NCBI GenBank assembly: GCA_015956445.1
Contig: WIUZ02000001.1
Coordinates: 2,666,001 to 2,730,000 of the forward strand
Length of the DNA: 64,000 bases
DNA from: Thelephora terrestris
Taxonomy: Eukaryota > Basidiomycota > Agaricomycetes > Thelephorales > Thelephoraceae
Direction of reading: 5' to 3'
This document shows, in pieces, positions 12,873 through 24,616 of this stretch (its first letter is position 1; every line of letters starts with the position of its first letter). The translations under genes and the position numbers were made by a program. The notes under the pieces were generated by a model that saw nothing but the letters and a program-made list of their open reading frames with translations, ran no database searches and was not told where the DNA came from.

Positions 12873-15800
12873 GGTGTGAAGGGGGGGGGAGGATGTGAAG
12901 AGGAGGACCTACGAGATTGGACGATATGCGTACCTTGGCTTTTTATACTATCCAAGTTTCTACCGTGAGTTCTGTGGCAGGGAGTCGAGCCCCCCTTACT
13001 CTAGCCGCGACCCCCCACGTGCCAGCCGAATATATGTTATCCTTTCTGACGGTGTGGATCACTGAAATGACTGGCGGCCTCCTTCTGTTGATGAAAAAAG
13101 ATATCGAGATTGGGATTATGCGTGAACGTGAGTTTGGTACGATGTGTACCGGATTGAACCGATCAGCTCACGATAATCTGTGCAGCTACGCTTACGACCC
13201 TGCCGTACTTATTTTTTTCTGGCCTTCACAGGGCAGGGTCACAGTGCACGGGGGATTCACGCAGGTGCGTGAATTTTTAGGGCACTTACCTAACCGTCTA
13301 AAACACCGAGGTCCTCGTATTTGATAGCTTCCAGTTAATATGGGGATAAGCTGCCATGGCCACTAGGATAAAGAGGTAAGAGCGTCAACCTTCTTCTTCC
13401 GATTTGCCGTGATGAAAGCTACCGACGGAGGTTCTTCTGAAATTGCACTAGTACGGATGTATTCGCTCCTTCAAACCGGCTTGCGGGCTGTCTGGCAACC
13501 TGCCTGCACGGTAAATCAGACACTAACTATCGCAGTGGCCCAGCTCAGTAGCGAACGACGCGAACGGTGTCGTAAAACGCCGTCTGTCACGGTTTCGTAC
13601 CCCAGTTTTCGTAGCGGAGCGCGAGAATCCGTTTAATTTTCCTTTTCTTTTTCTCTCTGGATTCTTCGAGACGAGATACTGACCGATTCATCTCTTTTGC
13701 CTGATCCCTTTCCTGGGCCCCCAACTGCTATTTGATCTAATCTCCAACTGAGATTCGCCATCAAACAAAACCTCGTCGCAAAGGTAGCACAGGCCATATC
13801 CCTTTTCGTTACATTTGATTTTCACCCTTGAAAATGTCCGGTATACATGGGGCGGAGCACCGTTGTAAAAAAAAAGGGATGCGATTTTATCCTTGCGATT
13901 TTCTCCGAGCGGTTTCAACTTGGCTACCGCGCGGGTGATCATTCCGTTCGCAAGCCAACGTTTCACTCATCTCTACCACCGTCCAGGAGAAGACGCTACG
14001 CAACTCCGAACGTTCAGACGCTGTTTCCGGCCGACTGGTATACGGAGTCAACCGCGCACACGCAGCTGTTATGGGCACGGTGAGCGATCTAAACCGTCAC
14101 GAGCGATGTCAACGTCGGTGGTGGACATCTTTTGAACACGTTCGAGCCTCGTACCTGGCGCGGCAGTTGGTGCTAAAAGTGTGAACCGGGTTTAACCCAA
14201 ACAAAGGCGTCGATCGAATTGATGCCGGACGGATGGCAAACTCCGACCGCGATACATGGATGTTTTAGCGTGACTGATGGGTCACCTTCCGGGGAGCTCG
14301 GCGGTTGGCTGTAGATATCCTCAACTCGATTAATTTTCCTCAATCAGTCTGGCATGATGAAGCGGTGGGCCTCAAGGATAAGCCAAGGCAGTTTACCAAC
14401 TCCTGCATGGTGACTGTTGGTTCGCCTCAGCACACGACAATCCTGGTGAATAAGGAGGAAGGTAAGATAGTGCTCCGAGTGGGTCAACGAAGACTTGAAT
14501 TTCGGAGACGAACGTACCGTGTATGTTCTCGATCAAATCCCGCAGCCCCTCGTCATGGTGAATAGAACAGTTGTCAACGACAACAATGCTCCGCGGCCCT
14601 GCAGCACCGGTGCCTAGGATCAATTTCAGAAGTCGCGCGTCCTTGGGTCAATGACCCTCCAAAAATGTCCAACCTCAGTCGTGAAAGCGTGTCAGTTACC
14701 CCGGAGGAACGTAGGACGTTCCACAGGTGATAGGCCCGATCGTAGACCATCCGTTCTTGCGCCGGGCGGTTCTCTGACCTACAAGACTTTCGTCGATAAG
14801 AACAGCAGCCTTCGCGGAGGAGACATATACGAGTCAGCGACCGTGACAAAGTGTATCTGACTAACCCCCCGGAGTTTCCGAGAGTGACGCATCAGTCACA
14901 CTAAAACACCCGCGAGCAGCCGCGCTCTTTTCCATCTCGTCGATATACGCAACCGTCTGTAAGCCACACGCATCGGATAAGTAATTTTTGCGACCCCGAG
15001 GCACCTCGGTGCTGCTCACAGATAAGCATGACGCCCCAATCGGCAACCTCCAAGACTAAAAGGCGCTCGTGTAACAGCTTCGGAGTAATGGATCTCATCA
15101 CTGGGTAAGATGATGGGATCGGGCAGTAAGAAGTGACAGCAAGGGGTTATTATCCCCAGAGCTGAAATTCACAATTGCGTATATGAAATACTTTTTTTGA
15201 AGCCCGGATTTCGGGAAAATCCTGTATGCTTTCGCAATTGAGAACCACGTATTTTTTTTTTGGGGGGAAAGCCGGCGTCCATAGGTTTGAATGGAGGGGG
15301 CTGGGGCAACAGCAGTCGAGGTTGGCGGACCCGCTGACGCCATCTAGCGTGACGATGTGTAGGTGTTTCGAGAGGCCGAGGGGCCACCAGAGCACTCGAG
15401 CCCGCCGACGTCTGTCCCCGAGCTGACCGAGCGAGTAGACTTGAGCGTAGTGGGCTCTGTGAACAGGTCATCAGACACCTTCACTCCCAAGATAGCGTTT
15501 AGAGTGGATTCAGGACTTATTGTCAATCACGCCAGGATCCGATCGATAGAACTCGCGTGGCTTGGAAACGCCAAAATAAACAATTGAGACTCCACCGTTG
15601 GAGACCGATCTGGGGGCTTGTGGACAGTTGGCTTATCGCCTGGGTGCTCACTCCACGTCTGGAGCCTTGGCAACAACACCAAACTAAAGCCAAGTTTGGA
15701 GTATTGGCGATAGACGAGGGCTTTGAATGGAGGCTTTCATCGACAATCTCGTCGACAGGGGCAGCAACTCTGCAACACACACGAACATTCGGTGTCAGAG

Positions 15801-16383
15801 CTCGTTTCGAGAGATCAGGTGGAAAAATAGATCTCGCGAGAGTTGAGATGGAGGTTTGGGAATCTCGAGCCGATAGTAAACGTAAATCTCCCGCTGATGC
15901 ACGGTCACGGAGCCAAACCGTGCACACTTGATCAACAATGTGTGGGAGTAACACGCGTAAAGTCGTCTGAGCAACTGGGCATTGTCGGCATCTCCGTGTC
16001 CAGAACAAACGTACTCCCAGATCGTAACGAGAGTTGCAAACCTTAATTATTAAGCGAAGCCATCTTGACCATAATTGACCGCAAGATCTCACAAATGTCC
16101 AGTACCCCCGAAAGGTTTGGAACGGAGATCTGAGGCGGCCCTGCGTTCGCAGTGTGTGAGATTGGACCCTTGTATGCATGGTCGGGGGGAACTCGTCGGA
16201 AGCAAGATAATCAATTACGCATGCGGGAGAAGCCGGGGCAGATGTCAGCGCAAGTAGAGTGGGTTAAACCTGGTGATTGATCTTGAGAAGTCCGGGACGC
16301 TACCCAACGGCACTGTCACGTAAGCTGGAAGATAAGATATCAGATGTATCGACATGGTCAACGAACCTGTATCCATAAGGTTC
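12873..16383. other. Gene-poor 3.5-kb stretch with transposon remains
   Basis: Apart from the DDE transposase remnant at about 14350-15105, I find no gene here. The first few hundred bases must contain the IDO promoter. A minus-strand frame at 15523-16179 (218 codons) overlaps a plus-strand frame of 124 codons; neither has a recognisable domain. An 8-bp perfect inverted repeat (CAATTGCG at 15172, CGCAATTG at 15233) flanks a poly-T tract and a small hairpin, which may be transposon-end debris. Confidence 0.4.
14350..15105 (-). mobile_element. Decayed Tc1/mariner-like (DDE_3) DNA transposon remnant
   Basis: On the minus strand, separate frames spell successive pieces of a DDE-type transposase of the kind common in basidiomycetes. 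A first-aspartate block reads AVLIDESLVGQRTARRKNGW at roughly 14760-14820. A second-aspartate block, IVVVDNCSIHHDEGLRDLIE, lies near 14520-14590, followed by LSYLPPYSPG near the family's third acidic site. Between and upstream of these blocks the frame is broken by several stops and frame changes, and the residue after YLPPYSPG no longer fits the usual DxNPIE motif. The copy is therefore inactive. Terminal inverted repeats could not be found by eye, so the ends given are approximate. Confidence 0.7.
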
Positions 16384-18231
16384 CTAATGCTTCCATCTCA
16401 GCCAACCCTTGCCGTCCTTACCGACCTCCTCCTCACACATACGGTCCAGAACCTCTGAGACCTTTTCCCGAACACCACCCTTGCCCTTGGTCTGCTGCTC
16501 AAAGTATTGCAGCACCTGATCGCGCGAGACGGCAAGCCCCCCACCGTCGGGGGTATCCTGGGTCACGTAACGCATGATCCTTTCCTGTGATGGCAGGGCA
16601 TATCGCATGGGGTGTCTGGGTGTATCAAATCCTGCCGTTGGGTAAAAATCGGGCTTGGAAATCAGGTATTCGGAGGAAGGCGAGAAGAAATCGTGAATGA
16701 TCGTTTTTTCCGGCACCTCGGCGAGCGTGGCTGGTTTCCAGTTCGGTCTACCGGGGGTTTTATTGAGGACGGCCGTTACGCCTGTCTCGAAATCAGGGCT
16801 CGCACCGTTCTGCGCAAGGCGGATCAGCGGTTGCTCTTCAATGTAACCTCTTCGGAGTGACGTACACAAAGGGCTGTCGCGATACCGAGTTCAGTCCGTA
16901 GCGCATCAATCAAACCTAAATCTTTGTTCTCGCGGAGAGCGTGGAGGGCAACACGCAAACTCGTGGGGCTGCGGAGATTCAAAGCCTCGAGAGTCGAAGC
17001 TGCCCAGGCCTTGACCTGTTCGTCAGATGATTGCTTGTACGTCTCCAGTGACTCGAAGATCTTGTCGACGGATCTGTGGCTGAACGCGGAATCTAGGGCA
17101 GCCCGAACGGAGCCGGTCAACGCGATCGAGGGTTCGGAAGCTTCGGGCTCATAATACGACAACTCGATGGTGCTGTTGATCGTGTCCATCGTGGGATTCT
17201 CCAGCGATGCCAAGGCTTCGAGGACAGCAGGAATCCGCCGTTGTGGAATGTAGTGAGTCGCGAGTCCGTGCACGCTTGAGGAGGATCCGATTAATAGATG
17301 CTTGCGGCAGCGTTGAGATCGAACTCACAAGACAGCCCTGCCTTTCAATGTTTCTCCCGTCAGGGCCAGGTATGCCCCGAGCTCCCCGTCCAACCGGTTG
17401 AGAAAGTAATTAGCCCCGACGTCCGGAGCGTAACCGATCTTCGTCTCTGGCATTGCGAATGAAGTCGTTTCTGTCGCGATCCTGAACGGTGCCATGGCCG
17501 ACAAGCCCACTCCCCCTCCCACTGTTGCTGCAATTAGCATTAATTGGGTGAAAACAATTGGGGCACTCGCTCGTAATTCCGTCTATAATTGCGACGTATG
17601 GTTTGGAGATCGCAGCGAGCATATAATCAACTTCGAATCTGCGCTCTCCGTTAGCGAATCTGCTTTCGGGTGGAGTAAATTGCGAAGCTCACTCGGACTC
17701 GAAGTATTCAATCGCCTTGTGTCTTGTTTTGGCATCAGCTGCATTTTCAATAACTTCTGTACGCGTGTTGGCGCCTGGTAAACATCAAGGATAGAGATGG
17801 CACGCACTTGCAACATCACCCCCAGCACAGAACGCGCGTCCGACGCCTCTCCCGACGACCAAACCACAGAGCGAAGACTGGTTCCACTCCTACAAGTGTT
17901 GCTTCAGCACGGACAGCAACTCCGGATGTGATATACGCCTACCTGAATTTTGGGTTTGAGTAGTCCCAACATGGTCGCGTCCAGCGCATTCAGTTTCTTT
18001 GGCCTATTCAGGATATAGGAGCGAACCGAGCCATTAGATTCGAACAGCACTGGTGCCTGTAAGAAGTATAATCAGGTCTGGAGACAGAGTTCTTCCGGTC
18101 GCTGCTGAACACACTTCCTCGGAGGCCTGCGACGACGTGGACATCATATGACGAGCAATTTGCGACGTTCTTCGTGTAGCTGCTAATGCCGACGTTTGGG
18201 GTGTACGCATCCGCAACGTCCTGGCCAGCAT
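16384..18231 (-). CDS. EHD3: 3-hydroxyisobutyryl-CoA hydrolase, mitochondrial (HIBCH)
   Basis: This crotonase-fold thioesterase releases 3-hydroxyisobutyrate from its CoA ester in mitochondrial valine breakdown. Eight exons (18231-18115, 18056-17943, 17889-17808, 17756-17693, 17638-17571, 17521-17329, 17274-16866, 16809-16384) encode 490 residues. The first ~35 residues are rich in Arg, Ser and Thr, as in a mitochondrial targeting peptide. Motifs are [21 protein letters not shown] (oxyanion-hole region), DGITMGGGVGLS, and [20 protein letters not shown] with the catalytic acidic residue. The C-terminal half has [15 protein letters not shown]. Intron 5 (17522-17570) restores GITMGGG only if a GC donor (GCGAGT) is used; no GT donor keeps this motif. 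Intron 6 ends in AAG. The gene is divergent from tubulin cofactor E. Confidence 0.95.
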
Positions 18232-18406
18232 CGGAGCAGGTTTTTCCAGATTGACGGTCAGGTGAGGTCTCAGACGGAAGAGGTAGAGCGCGAAACGCGA
18301 TCGCCACTGCACCCTGGCTCCGAAGCGCTGGGAGTCCGACGGGCCTTCCAACCCCGATATCACTCTGCAACGTTCGCCGTAAAAATAACCTCGGAAGACG
18401 GCAACA
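18232..18406. promoter_or_regulatory. Shared divergent promoter, HIBCH / tubulin cofactor E
   Basis: These 175 bp separate two start codons pointing outward. Both core promoters should lie here. No consensus element stands out. Confidence 0.5.
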
Positions 18407-20499
18407 ATGACCACCGGTCCTCCTAAGATCGGTGCACGCATATCTCTCGCAGGGCACATCGGCACAATCAAGTTCATCGGCTCAGTTCACGACACTATCG
18501 GTACTTGGCTGGGTGTAGAATGGGACGATCCCACACGCGGAAAACACGACGGCGCGAAGGACGGTGTCCAGTATTTCACTTGCGCGTAGGGGTATAACCT
18601 TCGGACGAGAGTCGTGCGTTCCTCCTCACCCGTCCCTCCGTTTCTGTAGAGTACCCAACTCGGGATCATTCATTCGGCAGACACCCTCTGTCGAATACGG
18701 AACGTCCTTCGCACGAGCCGTTATCTCGAGATATGTAGAGGATATCCGTGGGCCCCGATCCCAAGAATTCGTCGTCCTCGGTTCTTCCAATCGGTCCATC
18801 GAGGTCGAGGCCGTGAACCTCGATAAAATCCGCAAAAAACTCTCCCATGTGGAGAACCTGCGAGAAGTCAGTCTCGATGGGGAGAACGTGGCTTGCGCAG
18901 GCCCCCCCGGCGAAATCGGAAAAACCTGTCCGAGTGCGTGTGTTTCCGGAACTTCTGTTCTGTTCGCGTGAACGTTTTATGCGGCGCTCCCCCAGATATA
19001 CGCGGGCTTGATTTGACCAAGAGCTTGATCCCTTCCTGGGATACAATCGCAGAAATAACTCGCGAGCTTCCGCTTCTTGAAAGATTGGCACTCAAGTGGG
19101 TACTCTGTGTGATCCTATCTCCGTTCACACGACCAACGGCCTATCAGCCAGAACAGATTTACGCTTCCCTCGGGTGAAGCAGAACTATCTTCCGCCTTTC
19201 TCAATCTCAACGAACTTCAACTCAACAAGACCCTATTGACATGGATAGATTTTACTGAATACCTGTTGCCACACCTCCCTAACCTAACCGTCGTAGAACT
19301 AGGGTACAACCGGCTGGGACATCTATCTCACGAATCCACTCCACTGGAGCCGGGACCGCCCATCGCGAACACCAAATTGAGCACAGTTAACTTTGACGGC
19401 AACAGGCTGAACAATTGGTCGGACTTGTGCTCATCACTCGTCAAGTTCCCTACGTGCGTTGATCCACCCCTCCCTTGTGGCACACACACACACATCCAAA
19501 TTTGACCATCCGCAAATCTCCGTGACAGGCAGCGTGGATCATCTGGTCTTGAGCTTCAACTCGATCGAATGCATCCCGTCTCCGCCCAAGTCCGACACTT
19601 CAGTCGCCGGAGGTCTCGCTCACATCAAGTTCCTCACTCTATCGTCCAATAACCTCCGCAGCTGGTGCGATATAGACGCATTGGCTGAACACTGTCCGGT
19701 ACTGGAAACACTGAACATCACCGGCAACCCCATCATCGACGGTCAGTCTCGCCCGTATATCTTGGTAACGGCCCGCGTTTTCACCTCTGCTAATTGTGTC
19801 CCAGAAAAACATAGTAGGGCTATCTTTGTAGCAAAACTTCCTGCTCTCAAGTCCCTCAATGGAGGAACCGCGAGTCTAGCTCAACCCTTCCCATCTTCTA
19901 TCGATCCTGATGTATCTTTCAACAGATACCGCCGAAAGAGCGAGAGGATTGCGAATTGTTTTACCTCTCCTACATTTCCCAAGTAGGATACAAAACGGAA
20001 CAGGAAATTATCACGGCCCACCCCCGATACCAAGAGCTTAGAGAGAGTGCGTCATTGTTCTATTTTCACCATCTGATAATTAGTTTATGGTGGATTGCTC
20101 CTGTTGATTAGAATACGGCCAGAGAGAGCCTTACGTCGCGCCGCGTCAAGACAATCTGAACAGCCGGATCATAAGTACGTCCATTCCACGGCAGGCTCGA
20201 CGGAACCTAAACCTTGAAATACAGCCCTGATGGTCCACCGCATACCTAATTCACTTGCGGGGCGCTCCTCGATTCCCAATCATTCAGTCTCACCTAAAAA
20301 AATTAAAGCGCTGCCCTCGATGAAACTTCAAACCCTTCAACAAAAACTTCGCAAGACGTTCAAAGCACCATCGAAGGCGGAGATGAGCCTTTACCTGGAG
20401 ATGTCGGACACCGTAGCAGAATTGTCACCCGGGGATTCGCGTGACTTGATTTGGTGGGGTCTCGACGAGGGGTCGCATCTTTTCGTTTACATCCCATGA
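18407..20499 (+). CDS. Tubulin-specific chaperone E (TBCE)
   Basis: Cofactor E binds alpha-tubulin and, with cofactors C and D, assembles or takes apart the alpha/beta-tubulin dimer in the cytosol. Nine exons (18407-18585, 18650-18933, 18996-19095, 19148-19453, 19533-19741, 19805-19869, 19926-20046, 20112-20174, 20225-20499) encode 533 residues. Domains are an N-terminal CAP-Gly fold (GTIKFIG, GTWLGVEWDDP, GKHDG), a central set of leucine-rich repeats (LALNQNRF, LSFNSIECI, LSSNNL, LNITGNPII), a KEREDCELFYLSYI capping motif, and a C-terminal ubiquitin-like domain ending RDLIWWGLDEGSHLFVYIP. Intron 6 (19870-19925) needs a GC donor, again GCGAGT, to join LNGGT to IPPKERED. The gene converges with the SR-protein gene. 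Confidence 0.94.
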
Positions 20500-21106
20500 A
20501 GAGCGGAGGGGTGTGTGTATGAGGAATCACAATATATTGCTGGAAGGATACAGGAATCCGTACACGAAGTGCGTGGGCACAGTTGAACACATTACCATTG
20601 TCGTCACATGGCATCCGACCGTATCCATGACCGAGTGGATCAATCCTGGTAACATCTCCCCTGGCGTCTCCTTCGAGGTGGGAGGCAAGCAGCGGTGGTA
20701 AGGAACCTTCCCAGGACCCACGTTCTACGTGCAGCGCCAATCGGACCAACGGAATGCGTAATATTGCGACCAGCAAGGGCAATTGGCACCGCGAGTTCGC
20801 TTCAGTCCCGAAGTTTTCATTCCCCCCACAAATAAACCGCCACGGGGCCAGGGTTTCTGGACGTCGAGGCTTGCCTAAGGTCACCATACTGAGGAGCTTG
20901 CAGGAGGAGGCCAATAGGAATAGTCAACAAGATCCCGAGTGCGCTACACGTCCTACGAGAGTGCCGGGCCACGGAACGGAAAATAGGGGATAGGTAACCA
21001 CAGGGCGTCTGATACATGTATACGTCTCCAACTCCAAAATAATCGCTTTTCGCCAATACGAACGGGGAAATCCAACGAATATTCCAGGCAACTCTTCTGC
21101 GTTAGT
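20500..21106. other. Intergenic, convergent 3' ends
   Basis: This stretch lies between the cofactor E stop and the SR-protein stop. It should hold both 3' untranslated regions. Short frames on both strands show no recognisable motif. A late alternative exon of the SR gene is possible because its stop codon overlaps a GTAAAC donor-like site. Confidence 0.4.
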
Positions 21107-22502
21107 TTACCTGAAGCCCGCATCGCCGTTGGAGTGCCTGGGAGCACGGTCTTCATATCGGTCATCCTTTTCTTCCCGCTTCCTTTCGTCCCTGCGGCGA
21201 TCCTCACGAGGATAGGGTTCGGGGGCACGTCGATCCTCCCTCCTCTCGTAACCAGACGACCGGCGGTCTTCGTTCTCCCTACGTGGGGGAGACCTTGGTT
21301 TGCGGTCATAAATCTCGCGACGGGGTGGCGGGGAGCGCGAGCGTTCACGGCGGTAGGAGGGAGGGCGCTCCTCACGATACCTCTCACGGGTATCACGGTT
21401 TTCGCGGTGACGCTCATCGCGACGGAAGTTATCCGGACCACGCTAGGGAATACAATGAGGACAGGCCTGGAAGACATGCAAAGCAAAGCAAACATACTTC
21501 TTGATCAGCAAGGACTCGAACAGTCTGGCCACGTAGGTCCTTCCCATCAAGTTGCTTCACAGCACGTTCAGCATCCTCACGGTTTTGGTACTCCAGGACA
21601 CTGAACCCAACATTAGCAAACTGTCCATTGATTATGGTAAGCCAACACCCACCCATCGCCGGCGTTGTCGCGATCTATGTCAGCGAAAGAAACACTTCCA
21701 GCCTCGCGACCGAAATCCTTGAGATCCTATGGTTCGGGAAATATTGCGTCAAGATCAGGCCTTCATGGGTGGGTGTCCAGAAACCAATACGAATTCCAAC
21801 AGCACGGACGACGGTTCCAAATCCCAAGCGGGCCGAAATCATGGGGTCACGAGTGAAGCTGTTGTAAACCCAGCGCTCTCCAGGGGATATAGTTGGGGCG
21901 GAAGCGGGGTGTCACCACGTCGAGAATAGGGAAAGCCATACCTGCCAACTGGTGTCCCGAGAGATCCCTGACACGACAAGGCGGAAGCCTGGCGGCCTTC
22001 TAGCCCGAAAAGCACGATCAGTGTCATAGGTATCCCGTTTTGGTCGGCTCTCCTTGGCAAACTCGACAACGATGCTATGACCACAGTGTCAGACCCTTGC
22101 GGCTCCAGGGGAACCGAATGGGGAAGAACATACCTGGTACCCATAAAGTTCTTTCCGTTGAAGGCATTCAATGCATCCTCAGCATCCTTTCATATGAATG
22201 GTTGATTTAGGTTCAAAGGGGACGAGGAAAACCAGAGCAGCTTACGCGGTTATTTTCGAACTCAACGAATCCAAAGCCTAAGAACAGGGGGTTGTTTGGC
22301 GGTACAGGTAGTATTGCAACGCTCTTAACTTACCAGTCATGACGCGAACATCAACAATGCGGCCATAACCGTCGAAAAATTTTGCGACGTCGTCAGAGCG
22401 AGCGTCCATGGGCAAACCTGGAGGTTTACAATGAGCTTCAATGATCCTCGAGCCGCTGAGTTCGGTGTTTGACGTACGACCAAGATACAACCTGCGGGCC
22501 AT
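21107..22502 (-). CDS. SR-family splicing factor with two RRMs
   Basis: This is a serine/arginine-type splicing regulator related to metazoan SRSF1/4-type proteins and fission yeast Srp2. Eight exons (22502-22478, 22417-22334, 22277-22246, 22186-22134, 22074-21942, 21726-21653, 21600-21498, 21442-21107) encode 279 residues. RRM1 (about residues 3-72) has RNP2 RLYLGRL and RNP1 GFGFVEF. RRM2 (about 98-170) carries SWQDLKD, the hallmark of the pseudo-RRM in SR proteins, and ends [10 protein letters not shown]. The C-terminal ~110 residues are Arg/Glu/Asp-rich with RSRSPPRR-type pieces, a short RS tail. Intron 5 is 215 nt, about four times the local norm, and interrupts the gene immediately after SWQ. 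Intron 3 ends in AAG. Confidence 0.92.
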
Positions 22503-22697
22503 GCTGACACGAGATGGAGATGGGAGTTGGAGAGAAGCGTGAGTGGATCGGAGTTCAAAATTTCGCTCCCAACCAAACACGGCAGTCCACGATTGGTCCG
22601 TGCACGCAGGATAAACATTTTCCAAAGATTACGCGTTGTATAACAGGTAGTAGAATAAGCAGAAATCATGATAGTATCGATAATGAGGAGGTTTCGT

Positions 22698-24616
22698 TCA
22701 GTGTTGAGCCCAATTAATGGTGTTGATATCGATACCCTCTTGCACCATCTCCCAGAGGGGACTGAGAATAAACTATCAGCCTCCCGTCGCCTCAAGACCA
22801 AGAAAAACACGGACCTCATGTCTCTTAATTTTTGGACGGTTGCAACCAATTTTTCAACAACGAAATCAATCTCCGCCTCGGTCGTGAATCTACCAAGACC
22901 AAATCGCAAGGAGGAATGGGCCATGTCTTCAGCCGCTCCCAGCGCCCTGAGAACATATGAGGGCTCTAACGACGCCGATGTACAAGCGCTTCCAGAGGAG
23001 AGGGCGATATCTTTCAGGGCCATGAGAAGACTTTCACCCTCTACATACGCGAAGCTGAGGTTGACACATCCAGGGTACCCGTTGACGTCACCGTTCCGGA
23101 CGACGTGGTCGATCCTAGACCCAAGTCCGACGATGAGGTGCTGGGCCAGTCTTTGGACCGTGGCATGGTCCCGCTGTGAGGCAATGGGTAAGCATCAATT
23201 CGATAAAGCTCAAGGAAAGCCGACGGTTCAGTACCCCTGCACAAAAAGTCCTCGCTAACGTCAACTCCATCGGCGGGCCAGGGACACACCGGTGTAGTGA
23301 CTTAGCTCTCTCCGTTCACGTTGTGACGGGTGCAGATTTCGTCATAACCGTATCAAGTTGGTGAACACTCACAGCCATCTCAATCTTTGCGATTCGGGCA
23401 GCTTCACCCATCCCAACCGCAAGAGCAGCAGGTAATGTGCCACTGCGTAATCCTCGTTCCTGGCCTCCACCACTCATGATGGGCTCCAGCCTGACCCTGG
23501 GGCGCCGCCTGACGTATGCAGCGCCGATACCCCTGGGTCCATAGATTTTGTGACCGGAGATGCTCATCAAATCAATGTTCATCTCGTTGACATCTAAGGG
23601 AATCTTTCCCACTGCTTGAGCAGCATCGGTGTGGAAGTACACTCCACGGTGCTTGCGAACGATCGTGCCAATGTCCTTGACCGGTTGAATGACGCCGGTC
23701 TCGTTATTTACTGTCATCACAGAAACGAGAGAAGTGTCTGGACGGATAGCGGCTTCAAGTTCTTGGAGATCGAGGACACCATCCCGTTGGACTCCGAGGT
23801 AGGTAACATCGAAGCCTTCGTCTTGTAACTTCCGACAAGAATCGAGGACACACTTGTGTTCCTGCAGAGAAGATCATCAGCCGAATGGAGTCGAGGAATC
23901 GTATCGTGCGGCGACTCACGGTTTGAGTAGTGATGATATGGCGCTTTTTCTCCTGATAAAACCTGGCGACGCCCTTGATAGACATATTGTTTGATTCGGT
24001 TGCTCCCGAAGTGAAAACTATATCCTTGGCGTCAGCACCGATAAGGTCGGCAATGTTCTGTTGGTGAAAAAACAAGTACGCTGAGTTTTCGTGCTGCACG
24101 AATAACTTATTCAGTATACCTTCCTGGCCTCCTCAACTGCTTTCTCAGCCTCCCAACCATAAGCGTGAGTCCGACTATGCGGGTTTCCGTATTGGTCCGT
24201 CATGTAAGGGAGCATTGCATCGAGCACTCGGGGGTCTACAGGCGTCGTTGCCTAACGAGACCGAGTCAAAAGGTGGGCAATTTAGTCAGATTGTGCCAAA
24301 CCTGCATGTCCAGATAGATCGGTCGGGCCTTGTCCTTCAAACTTCCTTCTCGGCGAGGCGCATCCAACTTGAAGCCAAGCATGTCTGAAAATCGTTCAAC
24401 AAGTCGAGCTCAGGAATCAATTTCGTGTACAAACCCACCTGGCCGAGGACTGAGCAAGTTGTCATCCTGGTAAGTTGACGGCACGTCCACGATGCTTGCT
24501 CTGTCAGCTCCGGATGGCTGAACGAGGGTCCTCCTCGAAATGCTACTAGCGGAGGCCCGAGCCAAAGCCTTCCCTTTGGCGACACACAAACCGGACCGGC
24601 GCAGGGTTGGAAGCAT
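22698..24616 (-). CDS. NFS1: Cysteine desulfurase, mitochondrial
   Basis: This PLP enzyme removes sulfur from cysteine for iron-sulfur cluster assembly on the mitochondrial scaffold and for tRNA thiolation. Seven exons (24616-24439, 24384-24302, 24251-24120, 24057-23920, 23861-23373, 23173-22815, 22761-22698) encode 480 residues. The N-terminus (MLPTLRRSG...) is basic and hydroxylated, as expected for import. Motifs are [39 protein letters not shown], the PLP lysine in [15 protein letters not shown], the sulfur-carrying cysteine in [19 protein letters not shown], and the C-terminus ending INWAQH, which matches the family end exactly. One intron (23174-23372) is 199 nt, unusually long for this window. 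Its upstream neighbour, divergent by 946 bp, makes PLP. Confidence 0.96.

Noticed and set aside
15172-15240. Inverted repeat CAATTGCG/CGCAATTG around a poly-T tract as transposon ends or an RNA hairpin
   Set aside because: Only 8 bp match over a 53-bp loop, too short to support an element end or a stable structure.
15523-16179. 218-codon minus-strand frame overlapping a 124-codon plus-strand frame
   Set aside because: Both strands are open, neither has a known domain or flanking splice logic, and the region adjoins transposon remains.
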